7,197 nt of DNA from Hyphomicrobiales bacterium. GTDB taxonomy: Bacteria; Pseudomonadota; Alphaproteobacteria; Rhizobiales; Kaistiaceae. The stretch spans positions 1 through 7,197 of the forward strand of contig JAFKJZ010000120.1 of the NCBI GenBank assembly GCA_017305815.1. The letters run 5' to 3'. Positions 1 to 5,621 of the stretch are shown piece by piece (the stretch's first letter is position 1; every line of letters starts with the position of its first letter). The notes below the pieces were generated by a model, which did no database searches, was not told the DNA's origin, and saw only the letters and a list, made by a program, of their open reading frames with translations. A program made the position numbers and the translations under genes.

Positions 1-333
1 GCGAATGCGATGGAAGCGCTGATGCTGTCGGAGCCGAACTACTGGCAGCGCTACTATCCCGGCACGCCGGATGAGCAGCATGTGCTGCGCCACTACAGCT
101 ACAGCGACCGTATCCGCTATTACTGGCCGCACGAGCAGGCCGAGCGCGCGGTGGCGAAGCTGATGGCGACGTTGAAGGGCCGGGCGATCCCCGAGCCGCT
201 GGTCGCGCAGTACCTCGCGGAGGATGCGGAGGCGGTGCGCAGCGGCGAAACCGCCGCCACCGCCGAGGCGCTGCTGGAGCGCGGCGTAACGCGGATGCTG
301 CAGCTTTACGGCCGCGCCTGCCGGCCGGAGTAG
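1..333 (+). CDS. kbaZ: D-tagatose-bisphosphate aldolase, non-catalytic subunit, KbaZ/GatZ family (C-terminal part)
   Basis: The reading frame is open from the first base and ends with TAG at 331-333, so only about the last 110 residues are present. The family is normally about 420 residues. In enterobacteria this subunit is not catalytic itself; it stabilises and activates the class II aldolase KbaY/GatY, which splits tagatose-1,6-bisphosphate into dihydroxyacetone phosphate and glyceraldehyde-3-phosphate. Visible family features are the block EPNYWQRYYPGT, then HYSYSDRIRYYWPH, then an IPEPLVAQYL segment, matching the E. coli GatZ/KbaZ C-terminus as I remember it. GatZ and KbaZ cannot be told apart from this fragment. 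The gene reads toward the otnC operon, and its own operon lies to the left, outside the window. The methionine codons at 10 and 22 are internal, not starts. Confidence 0.85.
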   Translation, partial: ANAMEALMLSEPNYWQRYYPGTPDEQHVLRHYSYSDRIRYYWPHEQAERAVAKLMATLKGRAIPEPLVAQYLAEDAEAVRSGETAATAEALLERGVTRMLQLYGRACRPE

Positions 334-355
334 GGGATTTTCACCGGAGGCCGCG

Positions 356-384
356 CTTCACCTCTCCCCACGAGAGAGGTGAAG
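356..384 (+). terminator. Hairpin downstream of kbaZ, possible terminator
   Basis: An 11-bp perfect stem (356-366 with 374-384, core TTCACCTCTC/GAGAGGTGAA) closes a 7-base loop, 23 bases after the kbaZ stop. No T-run follows, so it may be a weak or Rho-assisted terminator, or a 3' end stabiliser. A 12-bp perfect palindrome, GCCGAGCTCGGC, follows immediately at 387-398. The pair together looks like a dispersed extragenic palindrome of the kind common in rhizobial genomes. Copy number elsewhere cannot be checked here. Confidence 0.45.
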
Positions 385-449
385 AAGCCGAGCTCGGCGA
401 AGCGGTGATGCCGCCTCGTCCGCAACAAGCCCCGTGACCCGCGTCGGCG

Positions 450-584
450 TCAGCAGATGACGTCGGCGGTGCCGCCTGTGCCGATTGACTGGCAGCTGGT
501 GAAGCTGCCGCCGGTCGAGGTGTCGCTCGTCTGGCAGCCGGCCAGCGACGCGGCGAACAGAAGCAGAGCCACAAAGATCTTCAT
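450..584 (-). CDS. Predicted small lipoprotein, 44 residues
   Basis: The product is not a family I recognise. It is 44 residues long, starting with ATG at 584-582 and ending with TGA at 452-450. Residue 2 is Lys, residues 3-13 are strongly hydrophobic (IFVALLLFAAS), and residues 14-17 are a canonical lipobox LAGC. Signal peptidase II would therefore leave a 28-residue lipid-anchored peptide starting at Cys17. The mature part is rich in Gly, Ser and Thr, with further cysteines at 31 and 44, the latter being the last residue. Gln follows the lipidated Cys, which by the E. coli +2 rule would suggest outer-membrane rather than inner-membrane retention. A strong ribosome binding site (GGGAGGG) ends 4-6 bases before the start. 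The frame stays open upstream, but that extension runs antisense through otnC and is not credible. The gene stands alone, downstream of the otnC terminator. It resembles entericidin-type small lipoproteins only in size and layout. Confidence 0.68.
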   Translation of the reverse strand: MKIFVALLLFAASLAGCQTSDTSTGGSFTSCQSIGTGGTADVIC

Positions 585-653
585 CTCATCCCTCCCTGTG
601 CAACCACAGGTGAGGGAAGATCTGCCTCGCAGTCGACGATTCAAGGAGGGATG
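585..653 (-). promoter_or_regulatory. Leader of the small lipoprotein gene with SD-sequestering hairpin and second anti-SD
   Basis: On the minus strand, the segment covering the Shine-Dalgarno (complement of 589-600) pairs with the complement of 605-617. The stem has 12 pairs with one bulged base (611) and a 4-base loop (601-604), and ends 4 bases before the ATG. The same SD segment, GGAGGGATG (complement of 595-587), is also an exact 9-base complement of CATCCCTCC further upstream (complement of 653-645). Two alternative pairings could therefore hide the ribosome binding site. The complementarities are seen directly; a regulatory role is inferred. Confidence 0.5.
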
Positions 654-661
654 CGTCAAAC

Positions 662-696
662 CCTCGTGAGCGACGCCGATGGCCCCGCTCACGAGG
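662..696 (-). terminator. Probable terminator of the otnK-otnC operon
   Basis: An 11-bp perfect inverted repeat (662-672 with 686-696, core CTCGTGAGCG/CGCTCACGAG) has a 13-base loop that can itself form a GCC/GGC mini-stem. It lies 25 bases past the otnC stop in the direction of otnC transcription. Only a short GTTTG follows on that strand, so the T-tract is poor. The position strongly suggests a terminator or mRNA 3' end. Confidence 0.55.
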
Positions 697-721
697 AAGA
701 ATGGCGCTCCCCCACCCTGCT

Positions 722-1369
722 TCAGCTGTTGCGCTTGCGCAGTTCGGCGACCTGTTCGGGCGTCAGCGGGCGGGTAGCCTCGCCGCGCAGCATCAGGAAC
801 AGCTTGGCCGTCTCCTCCAGCTCCTCGGTCGCATACATCGCGTCTTCCAGGCTCTTGCCGGCGACGACAGGACCGTGATTGGCGAGCAGCACGGCGTGAT
901 GCTTGTCGGCCAGCTTCTCGACCGCCAGCGCCAGGCTCTCGTCGCCCGGCGGGTGGTAGGGCACCAGAGGCAGCTTGCCGACGCGCATGATGTAATAGGC
1001 GGTCAGCGGCGGCAGGCAGTCGTGATGGTCGATGTGGTGCAGGCAGGAAACCGCGACCGAATGGGTCGAATGCAGATGCACCACCGCCTCGCAGGTCGGG
1101 CGCTGCTTGTACATGACCCGGTGCAGGAAGGCTTCCTTGGTCGGCTTGTCGCCGCCGACATGGTTGCCGCTGGCGTCGATCTTCGAGATCTTGGCCGGGT
1201 CGAGGTCGCCGAGCGAGGCATTGGTCGGCGTCATCAGCCAGCCGCCATCCGGCAGGCCCACCGAGATGTTGCCGGTCGAGCCGAAGGTGAGGCCGCGCTG
1301 GAACAGCGAGGCGCCGCACTTGCAGATCCGCTCGCGCAGCGCGGATTCGGTTTGGGACGTCTGGCTCAC
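722..1369 (-). CDS. otnC: 3-oxo-tetronate 4-phosphate decarboxylase, class II aldolase/adducin family
   Basis: By family knowledge, OtnC decarboxylates 3-oxo-tetronate 4-phosphate to dihydroxyacetone phosphate and CO2 in the cytoplasm, the last step of four-carbon acid breakdown. The 215-residue product has the class II aldolase fold signatures in order: GSTGNIS (residues 30-36), TPTNASLG (47-54), KPTKEAFLH with the likely acid/base Glu79, the metal-binding HLH (His98, His100), and ANHGPVV with the third metal ligand His165. A conserved EELEETAKL helix follows near residues 182-190. It resembles E. coli OtnC (YgbL) throughout. I chose the GTG start at 1369 because GGAG lies 9 bases upstream and the start overlaps the otnK stop as GTGA, implying translational coupling. 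An ATG at 1384 would add five residues and overlap otnK by 19 bases, but it has only a weak ribosome binding site. The nearest alternative is another class II sugar-phosphate aldolase; adjacency to otnK and ltnD/otnI favours OtnC. Confidence 0.88.
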   Translation of the reverse strand: MSQTSQTESALRERICKCGASLFQRGLTFGSTGNISVGLPDGGWLMTPTNASLGDLDPAKISKIDASGNHVGGDKPTKEAFLHRVMYKQRPTCEAVVHLHSTHSVAVSCLHHIDHHDCLPPLTAYYIMRVGKLPLVPYHPPGDESLALAVEKLADKHHAVLLANHGPVVAGKSLEDAMYATEELEETAKLFLMLRGEATRPLTPEQVAELRKRNS

Positions 1370-2634
1370 GCGAGCGAACTCCATGCCTTGAGGAAGAAAT
1401 CGGGCGCGCCGAAATTGCCTGATTTGAGCGCCAGCGCAACATCCGGACCGGAACGGCTCAACGTCCACGGCACGCCGGGATCGATCTCCGGCCCGATCGA
1501 CAGCGCCTTGACGCCGAGCGCGTTGACGACGGCGCCCGACGTCTCGCCGCCGGCGACGAGCAGGCGGGTGAAGCCCTTTTCCGGCAGCGCTGAAGCCACG
1601 GCGGCGAGCAGGTCCTCGACCAGCGTGCCGGCCTTGTCGCGGCCGAGCTTCTCCTGCACGGCGCGCACGCTGTCGGGATCATCGCTCGAATAGACCAGCG
1701 GCGTCACGTCGGCCGCCTGCGACACCAGCCAGTCGATCACCTCGGCCGGGCTCAATCTGCCGGCGGCAATCTCGAGCGGGTCGATGCGCAGCGTCGGCAG
1801 TCCAGCCTCCTGCGCCTTGGCGACCTGGCCGCGCGTCGCTGCCGAACAGGAGCCGGCGAGGATCGCGCCACGCCCCTTCGGGGCTTCGATCGAGGTCGCC
1901 GGCGGCGTCAGTTCGTCGATCAGCCCGGCGTCGCGATAGGCGGCGGGCAGGCCGATGGCGATGCCTGAGCCGCCGGTGACGAGTTGCAGGTCCACCAGAG
2001 CCTTGCCGATCTCGCGCAGATGCGCGTCCTGCAGGGCGTCGACGATGGCGATGCGCTTGCCCGCCGCCTGCTCGCGCTGGAACGCCTTCGCGATGGCCGG
2101 TGCGCCGGCATCGACATCGGCATAGGCGACCAGCCCGACCGGCAGCTCGGTCTGGCGCTGCAGCACGCGGCGAAGGTCGGAATCGCGCATCGGCGTCAGC
2201 GGGTGATCGCGCATCGAGCTTTCGTTGAGCGGCACGCCGTTGACGAAGAGATGGCCCTGGTAGATCGAACGGCCGGTCGCCGGGAAGGCGGGGCAGGCGA
2301 TGGTGAAGCCGGCGTCGAGCCGCTTCAGCAGCGCCTCCGTCACCGGACCGATATTGCCCCTGTCGGTGGAATCGAAGGTCGAGCAATATTTGAAGAACAG
2401 CCGCTCGGCCCCGTGCGCCAGCAGCCACTCCGCCGCCGCGAGCGACTGCGCCACGGCGTCGGCGGCGGGAATGGTGCGCGACTTCAGCGCCACGACGAGC
2501 GCGTCGACTTCCGTGAGGTCGAGATCGTCGCCGGGCAGGCCGGTGCTCTGCACCGTGCGCAGGCCCTCGCGCGACAGCATCAGCGAGAGATCGGTTGCGC
2601 CTGTCAAATCGTCGGCGATGCATCCAAGCAGCAT
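1366..2634 (-). CDS. otnK: 3-oxo-tetronate kinase, four-carbon acid sugar kinase family (DUF1537)
   Basis: OtnK phosphorylates the C4 hydroxyl of 3-oxo-tetronate using ATP, giving the substrate of OtnC. The 422-residue protein has the normal length for the family. The N-terminal sugar-acid-binding domain opens with LGCIADDLTGAT (residues 3-14) and contains FKYCSTFDSTDRGNIG (81-96). The C-terminal nucleotide-binding domain contains GSCSAATRGQ (261-270), AGGETSGAVV (361-370), IGPEIDPGVPW (380-390) and LKSGNFG (403-409), all typical of DUF1537 kinases. The start at 2634 is fixed by homology at MLLGCIADD and by a GAAGGA ribosome binding site about 9 bases upstream. The frame stays open further upstream, but that part is the control region. 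It is the first gene of the minus-strand operon, overlaps otnC by 4 bases, and is divergent from ltnD. DtnK (D-threonate kinase) is a close relative, but pairing with OtnC and OtnI rather than PdxA2 supports OtnK. Confidence 0.9.
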   Translation of the reverse strand: MLLGCIADDLTGATDLSLMLSREGLRTVQSTGLPGDDLDLTEVDALVVALKSRTIPAADAVAQSLAAAEWLLAHGAERLFFKYCSTFDSTDRGNIGPVTEALLKRLDAGFTIACPAFPATGRSIYQGHLFVNGVPLNESSMRDHPLTPMRDSDLRRVLQRQTELPVGLVAYADVDAGAPAIAKAFQREQAAGKRIAIVDALQDAHLREIGKALVDLQLVTGGSGIAIGLPAAYRDAGLIDELTPPATSIEAPKGRGAILAGSCSAATRGQVAKAQEAGLPTLRIDPLEIAAGRLSPAEVIDWLVSQAADVTPLVYSSDDPDSVRAVQEKLGRDKAGTLVEDLLAAVASALPEKGFTRLLVAGGETSGAVVNALGVKALSIGPEIDPGVPWTLSRSGPDVALALKSGNFGAPDFFLKAWSSLA

Positions 2635-2775
2635 GCGATGAGGTCCTTCGAGGAGGTTAGGTCCGAGGGGCGGGCAGGGGACGGACCGGCTGGCCGCGAC
2701 ATGGTGCGTTGCAAGACATTTTCGCCCTCCCCCGGGCTTGACGGCGGGCATCCCGGCTCGGCAAGTAATGGCTAC

Positions 2776-2789
2776 TGTTAGCGCTGTCA
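2776..2789. promoter_or_regulatory. LacI-family-like operator, otnK-proximal
   Basis: TGTTAGCGCTGTCA is an imperfect palindrome around AGCGCT (centre 2782.5), the shape of a LacI/GalR-family operator with a central CG step. It overlaps a weak candidate otnK promoter on the minus strand: -35 TTGCGG (complement of 2803-2798), a 17-base spacer, and -10 TAACAG (complement of 2780-2775). A repressor bound here would block otnK-otnC. The sequence is seen; the regulator is not in the window. Confidence 0.6.
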
Positions 2790-2805
2790 TGACGATTCCG
2801 CAAGA

Positions 2806-2823
2806 AATGACAGCGCTAGCATT
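2806..2823. promoter_or_regulatory. LacI-family-like operator, ltnD-proximal
   Basis: This 18-base imperfect palindrome has AATG and CATT outer arms around the same AGCGCT core (centre 2814.5), 43 bases before the ltnD start. It lies where an ltnD promoter or start point would be expected; TAGCAT at 2817-2822 is a possible -10. Together with the other operator it forms a perfect 12-bp inverted repeat, TAGCGCTGTCAT (2779-2790) and ATGACAGCGCTA (2807-2818). Confidence 0.6.
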
Positions 2824-2866
2824 CGGCGATCCGGGAACGGTCGTCTCTGGCAGAAGGAATTGACGC

Positions 2867-3802
2867 ATGAGCGCGAACGAAGTGTCCGGGCCGCGGGTCT
2901 CGGTGATCGGCCTCGGTTCGATGGGCTATGGCATGGCGCAATCGCTGGCGCGCGGCGGCTTCGCCGTCACCGGGTTCGACACGCGGCCGGAGGTGGTGGC
3001 GAAGTTCGCTGCCGCGCATGGCGCCGGCGCCGCGTCGCTGGCGGAGGCGGCGTCCGGGGCGGACATTCTCGTCGTCGTCGTCGTCAATGCCGACCAGACG
3101 GAACAGGTGCTGCTCGGCGAGGGCGGGGTGCTGGCCTCGGCAAGGCCGGGCGCGGTGATCGTTTCCTGCGCCACCATGGCGCCGGAACGGGCGCGCGCGC
3201 TCGCGGCGGCCGTCGAGGTGACCGGCCGCCACTATGTCGATGCGCCGATTTCCGGCGGTGCGACGCGGGCGGCGGAAGGCGCGCTGACCATGCTGGTCTC
3301 CGGCAGGCCGGCGGCGATCGACAAGTCCCGCGCGGCGCTCGACGCCATGTCGGCCAAGCTCTATCTGCTCGGCGACGAGCCGGGAATCGGCGCTTCCTTC
3401 AAGATCGTCAATCAGTTGCTGGCGGGCGTTCACATCGCCGCCGCCTCCGAGGCGATCGTCTTCGCCAAGCGGCTCGGACTCGACATCGCCAAGGTCTATG
3501 AGGTGATCACCGCCTCGGCCGGCAATTCCTGGATGTTCGAGAACCGCATGCCGCATGTGCTCGACGGCGACTATTCGCCGAAGAGCGCGGTCGAGATCTT
3601 TACCAAGGATCTCGGCATCATCGCCGACATCTCCCGCAGCGAGAAGTTCGCGACGCCGATCGCCTCGTCCGCGCTGCAGATGTTTCTGATGACGGCCGCC
3701 GCCGGAATGGGCAAGGACGACGACGCCTCCGTCGCACGCCTCTACGCGAGGATGGCCGGCATCGACCTGCCTGGCGCCGCCGCCTCCACTGACAAGGACT
3801 GA
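2867..3802 (+). CDS. ltnD: L-threonate dehydrogenase, 3-hydroxyisobutyrate dehydrogenase family
   Basis: LtnD oxidises the C2 hydroxyl of L-threonate with NAD+ to the 2-oxo acid, the entry step of the pathway. The 311-residue product has an N-terminal Rossmann domain with VIGLGSMGYGMA (residues 13-24; Gly15, Gly17, Gly20) and FDTRP at the end of the second strand (37-41). The substrate loop DAPISGG spans 125-131, and KIVNQLL (179-185) supplies the catalytic Lys179 and Asn183. The all-helical C-terminal domain contains NSWMFENR (220-227) and KSAVEIFTKDLGI (239-251), as in 3-hydroxyacid dehydrogenases. The ATG at 2867 has AAGGA 8 bases upstream. otnI follows 7 bases downstream. The beta-hydroxyacid dehydrogenase family includes tartronate semialdehyde reductases and 3-hydroxyisobutyrate dehydrogenases. 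The threonate assignment rests on resemblance to LtnD plus the adjacent otnI, otnK and otnC. Confidence 0.85.
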   Translation: MSANEVSGPRVSVIGLGSMGYGMAQSLARGGFAVTGFDTRPEVVAKFAAAHGAGAASLAEAASGADILVVVVVNADQTEQVLLGEGGVLASARPGAVIVSCATMAPERARALAAAVEVTGRHYVDAPISGGATRAAEGALTMLVSGRPAAIDKSRAALDAMSAKLYLLGDEPGIGASFKIVNQLLAGVHIAAASEAIVFAKRLGLDIAKVYEVITASAGNSWMFENRMPHVLDGDYSPKSAVEIFTKDLGIIADISRSEKFATPIASSALQMFLMTAAAGMGKDDDASVARLYARMAGIDLPGAAASTDKD

Positions 3803-3809
3803 GACTCCG

Positions 3810-4586
3810 ATGCCGCGTTTTGCCGCCAATCTCTCGATGATGTTCAACGAGTGGTCGTTCCTCGATCGCTTCGCCGCCGCCGCCGATGCCGGCTTCAAGG
3901 CCGTCGAGTTCCTGTTTCCCTACGATTTCTCGCCGGAGGACGTTGCCGGCAGGCTGAAGGCGGCGGGGCTGGAGCAGGCGCTGTTCAACCTGCCGCCGGG
4001 CGACTGGGCGGCCGGCGAGCGCGGCATCGCCGCGCTGGCGGGCCGGCAGGATGAGTTCCGCGCCTCGGTGATGAAGGCGCTCGACTATGCGCTGGCGACC
4101 GGCGTCAAGCGGCTGCACATGATGGCGGGCCTGGCGCCGAGCCATTCGGCCGAGGCCGGCGAGCGCTACCGCGACGCTGTGCGCATGGCCTGCGCGACGA
4201 TGGAGCCGCATGGCATCGACATCGTGCTGGAGCCGATCAACCGGCGCGACATGCCGGGCTATTTCCTGAATGATTTCGACATGGCGGGCGAAATCATCGA
4301 CGAGCTCGGCCTGCCCAATCTGAAGCTCCAGTACGACATCTACCACCGCCAGATCCTGCATGGCGACGTGGTGAAGAGCCTGGAGGAACTGCTGCCGGTG
4401 ATCGGCCATGTCCAGATCGCCTCGGTGCCGCTGCGCAACGAGCCGGGCACGGGCGAACTCAACGATTTCCGCATCTTCAACGAACTCGACCGGCTCGGCT
4501 ATGACGGCTTCGTCGGCTGCGAATACCGGCCCGCCGGCGCGACGCTGGATGGTCTCGGCTGGATGAAGCAGACGACGCTGCGCTGA
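3810..4586 (+). CDS. otnI: 2-oxo-tetronate isomerase, hydroxypyruvate isomerase-like TIM barrel
   Basis: OtnI converts 2-oxo-tetronate to 3-oxo-tetronate, linking LtnD to OtnK. The 258-residue protein is a xylose-isomerase-like TIM barrel of the Hyi/OtnI family. It starts MPRFAANLSMMF, which as I recall is identical to the start of E. coli OtnI (YgbM). It continues with AVEFLFPYDFS (31-41), FNLPPGDWAAGERGI (59-73), IVLEPINRRDMPGY (138-151) with the likely catalytic Glu141, LQYDIYHRQ (173-181) with metal-ligand candidate Asp176, IGHVQIA (198-204), and GCEYRP (236-241) with the second catalytic Glu238. An AAGGA lies 11 bases before the ATG, overlapping the end of ltnD, so translation may be coupled. 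The GDWAAGERG and EPGTGELN segments are closer to hydroxypyruvate isomerase Hyi. Hydroxypyruvate isomerase activity is therefore the main alternative, but the operon context favours OtnI. Confidence 0.85.
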   Translation: MPRFAANLSMMFNEWSFLDRFAAAADAGFKAVEFLFPYDFSPEDVAGRLKAAGLEQALFNLPPGDWAAGERGIAALAGRQDEFRASVMKALDYALATGVKRLHMMAGLAPSHSAEAGERYRDAVRMACATMEPHGIDIVLEPINRRDMPGYFLNDFDMAGEIIDELGLPNLKLQYDIYHRQILHGDVVKSLEELLPVIGHVQIASVPLRNEPGTGELNDFRIFNELDRLGYDGFVGCEYRPAGATLDGLGWMKQTTLR

Positions 4587-4597
4587 GATTGGGAGGT

Positions 4598-4618
4598 GGC
4601 GCCTTCGCAAGCGGCGCC
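4598..4618 (+). terminator. GC-rich hairpin after otnI
   Basis: GGCGCC at 4598-4603 pairs with GGCGCC at 4613-4618 over a 9-base loop, and two inner A-T pairs are possible. It begins 12 bases after the otnI stop. No T-run follows, so intrinsic termination is uncertain. Confidence 0.4.
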
Positions 4619-4631
4619 CGTCATCCGGCCA

Positions 4632-4734
4632 AGAGCGCTTTCGAGCGAAGGGGATACGGTTCGCGTCAAGAAAATGCCGCCAAAGAGAGAGCCTGATCCT
4701 ATTCGTGTTTCGATGAAACACGGAAAGGATCTAG
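4632..4734. repeat. RIME/Bru-RS-like dispersed palindromic repeat of Rhizobiales
   Basis: From memory, this matches a repeat family found widely between genes in rhizobia and relatives. Such copies begin with GAGCGCTTTCGAGCGAAG, continue through GTTCGCGTCAAGAAAATGC, and end with a long hairpin closed by CTAG. The left part contains a CGCT/AGCG stem capped by a TTCG tetraloop (4636-4647). The right part is a 16-bp stem (4695-4710 with 4716-4731) with one mismatch, one G-T wobble and a 5-base loop. The hairpin sits between convergent genes and could stop transcription from either side. The last bases, CTAG at 4731-4734, also form the stop codon of the adjacent lactonase gene. The family name is from memory; a genome-wide search would settle it. 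Confidence 0.72.
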
Positions 4735-5618
4735 CCGAACCGGTTTGCGGGCAGGCCCTTCACCGCGGCGTCGAGCGCGAACAGGCCACCCTCCTGCGGA
4801 TTGGCGGCGAGATGTCCTGATGTCATGGTGAAGCGGGCCGAGGTGACGAATAGGGTGGCGAGATCCGGTCCGCCGAAGGCGCAACTGGTCGGCCAGGAGC
4901 AGGGCAGCTCGACTATTCTGTCGATGCGGCCGTCTGGGGCCGTGCGGGTCAGGCAGGCGCCGCCGACCACGCGCGCCGTCCAGAGGAACCCCTCCGCGTC
5001 CATGGTCGAGCCATCCGGCAGGCCTCGGCCGAATCCCTGTTGGAATATCTGGCGGTCGTACAGAAGCCCGTCGGCGCCGATCCGGTAGCTGTAGAGCGTG
5101 TTCTTCGGCGTATCGGCGGTGACGAAGCGGTCGGTGGCCGGCCAGACGAAGGTGTTGGTGATGGCGAAGCTATCGTCCGAAAGCCGCGTCAGCCGGCCGT
5201 CCGGGCTGTAGCGATAGATCCTGCCGGTTTCTTCCGGCGCGTCGAGCGGACTGTCGTCGGCGGCGATGTTGTTCCGCATCGTGCCGATCCAGAAGCCGCC
5301 GTCCGGCGCGACGACGCCCTCGTTCAGCCGATTGGCGGGGAGGTCGGGCTCGACCTCGCGGACGGGCACGGGCTCGCCGTGCCAGTCCCACAGGCAGATG
5401 TCGCGCTCCATCCCGACGATCGCGCCGCCGTCGGCGCGCAGGCCGATCGCGGTCGGGCGTCCGGCGAGAGGCCAGATCCGGTGGTCGCCGCTGGCCGGAT
5501 CGAAGGCGTGGATGCGCCGGCCGATGATGTCGACCCAGACGAGGCGCTGGCGCTCCGCATCCCAGACGAGGCTTTCGCCGACGCTGTCCGCGGCATCGAG
5601 GACGAGGTTCGCCGTCAT
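4731..5618 (-). CDS. SMP-30/gluconolactonase/LRE-family sugar lactonase
   Basis: A six-bladed beta-propeller lactonase of 295 residues, the usual length for the family. It should hydrolyse an aldonolactone to the free sugar acid using one divalent metal ion. Visible landmarks are GESLVWD with metal-ligand Glu15 (14-20), NRLNEG (96-101; NRPNDG is commoner), FWIGTM (109-114), GRIYRY (132-137), ITNTFVWP (153-160) with candidate metal-ligand Asn155, and LPDGSTMDAEG (200-210) with Asp202 as likely metal ligand and catalytic base. The repeated WVD and LW strand ends are propeller features. It starts 3 bases after the SDR stop and is the last gene of the operon, ending inside the dispersed repeat. 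It probably opens the lactone made by the SDR. Which lactone (hexono-, pentono- or tetrono-) cannot be told. No signal peptide is seen, so it should be cytoplasmic. Confidence 0.87.
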   Translation of the reverse strand: MTANLVLDAADSVGESLVWDAERQRLVWVDIIGRRIHAFDPASGDHRIWPLAGRPTAIGLRADGGAIVGMERDICLWDWHGEPVPVREVEPDLPANRLNEGVVAPDGGFWIGTMRNNIAADDSPLDAPEETGRIYRYSPDGRLTRLSDDSFAITNTFVWPATDRFVTADTPKNTLYSYRIGADGLLYDRQIFQQGFGRGLPDGSTMDAEGFLWTARVVGGACLTRTAPDGRIDRIVELPCSWPTSCAFGGPDLATLFVTSARFTMTSGHLAANPQEGGLFALDAAVKGLPANRFG

Positions 5619-5621
5619 GGC

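Larger units (their letters stand above)
2635..2866. promoter_or_regulatory. Shared control region between divergent otnK and ltnD
   Basis: This 232-base region has no credible gene. It holds the two operators (2776-2789 and 2806-2823) and the ltnD ribosome binding site AAGGA (2854-2858, 8 bases before its ATG). The otnK leader is long, about 140 bases from the operator to the start, and contains a weak GGTCCG/CGGACC stem (2660-2665 with 2682-2687, 16-base loop). I recognise no known riboswitch in it. Confidence 0.65.

Noticed and set aside
651..878. Plus-strand ORF after AAGGAGGG at 643-650
   Set aside because: The SD-like run abuts the ATG with no spacing, and the ORF enters antisense otnC. 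The run is better explained as the complement of the lipoprotein leader's anti-SD.
450..1442. Small lipoprotein frame extended upstream to 330 residues
   Set aside because: The upstream part runs in another frame through otnC on the same strand and is low-complexity. The internal ATG at 584 has a strong SD and a complete lipoprotein signal.
701..1693. Long plus-strand open frame of 330 codons
   Set aside because: It lies antisense to otnC and the end of otnK, both with clear catalytic motifs. Composition is a high-GC shadow with no recognisable domain.
2635..2868. N-terminal extension of otnK up to 2868
   Set aside because: It would read through both operators and the promoter region. The family start MLLGCIADD with its own SD lies at 2634.
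2816..3898. Long minus-strand open frame of 360 codons
   Set aside because: Antisense to ltnD, Arg/Gly/Ala-rich low-complexity translation, no motif; a shadow of a GC-rich gene.
3618..4721. Long minus-strand open frame of 367 codons
   Set aside because: Antisense to otnI and running into the dispersed repeat. The translation is His/Arg-rich with no domain, whereas otnI on the other strand is clear.
4596..4820. Plus-strand ORF of 74 codons after otnI
   Set aside because: It is mostly made of the dispersed repeat and antisense lactonase sequence, with no SD or domain.
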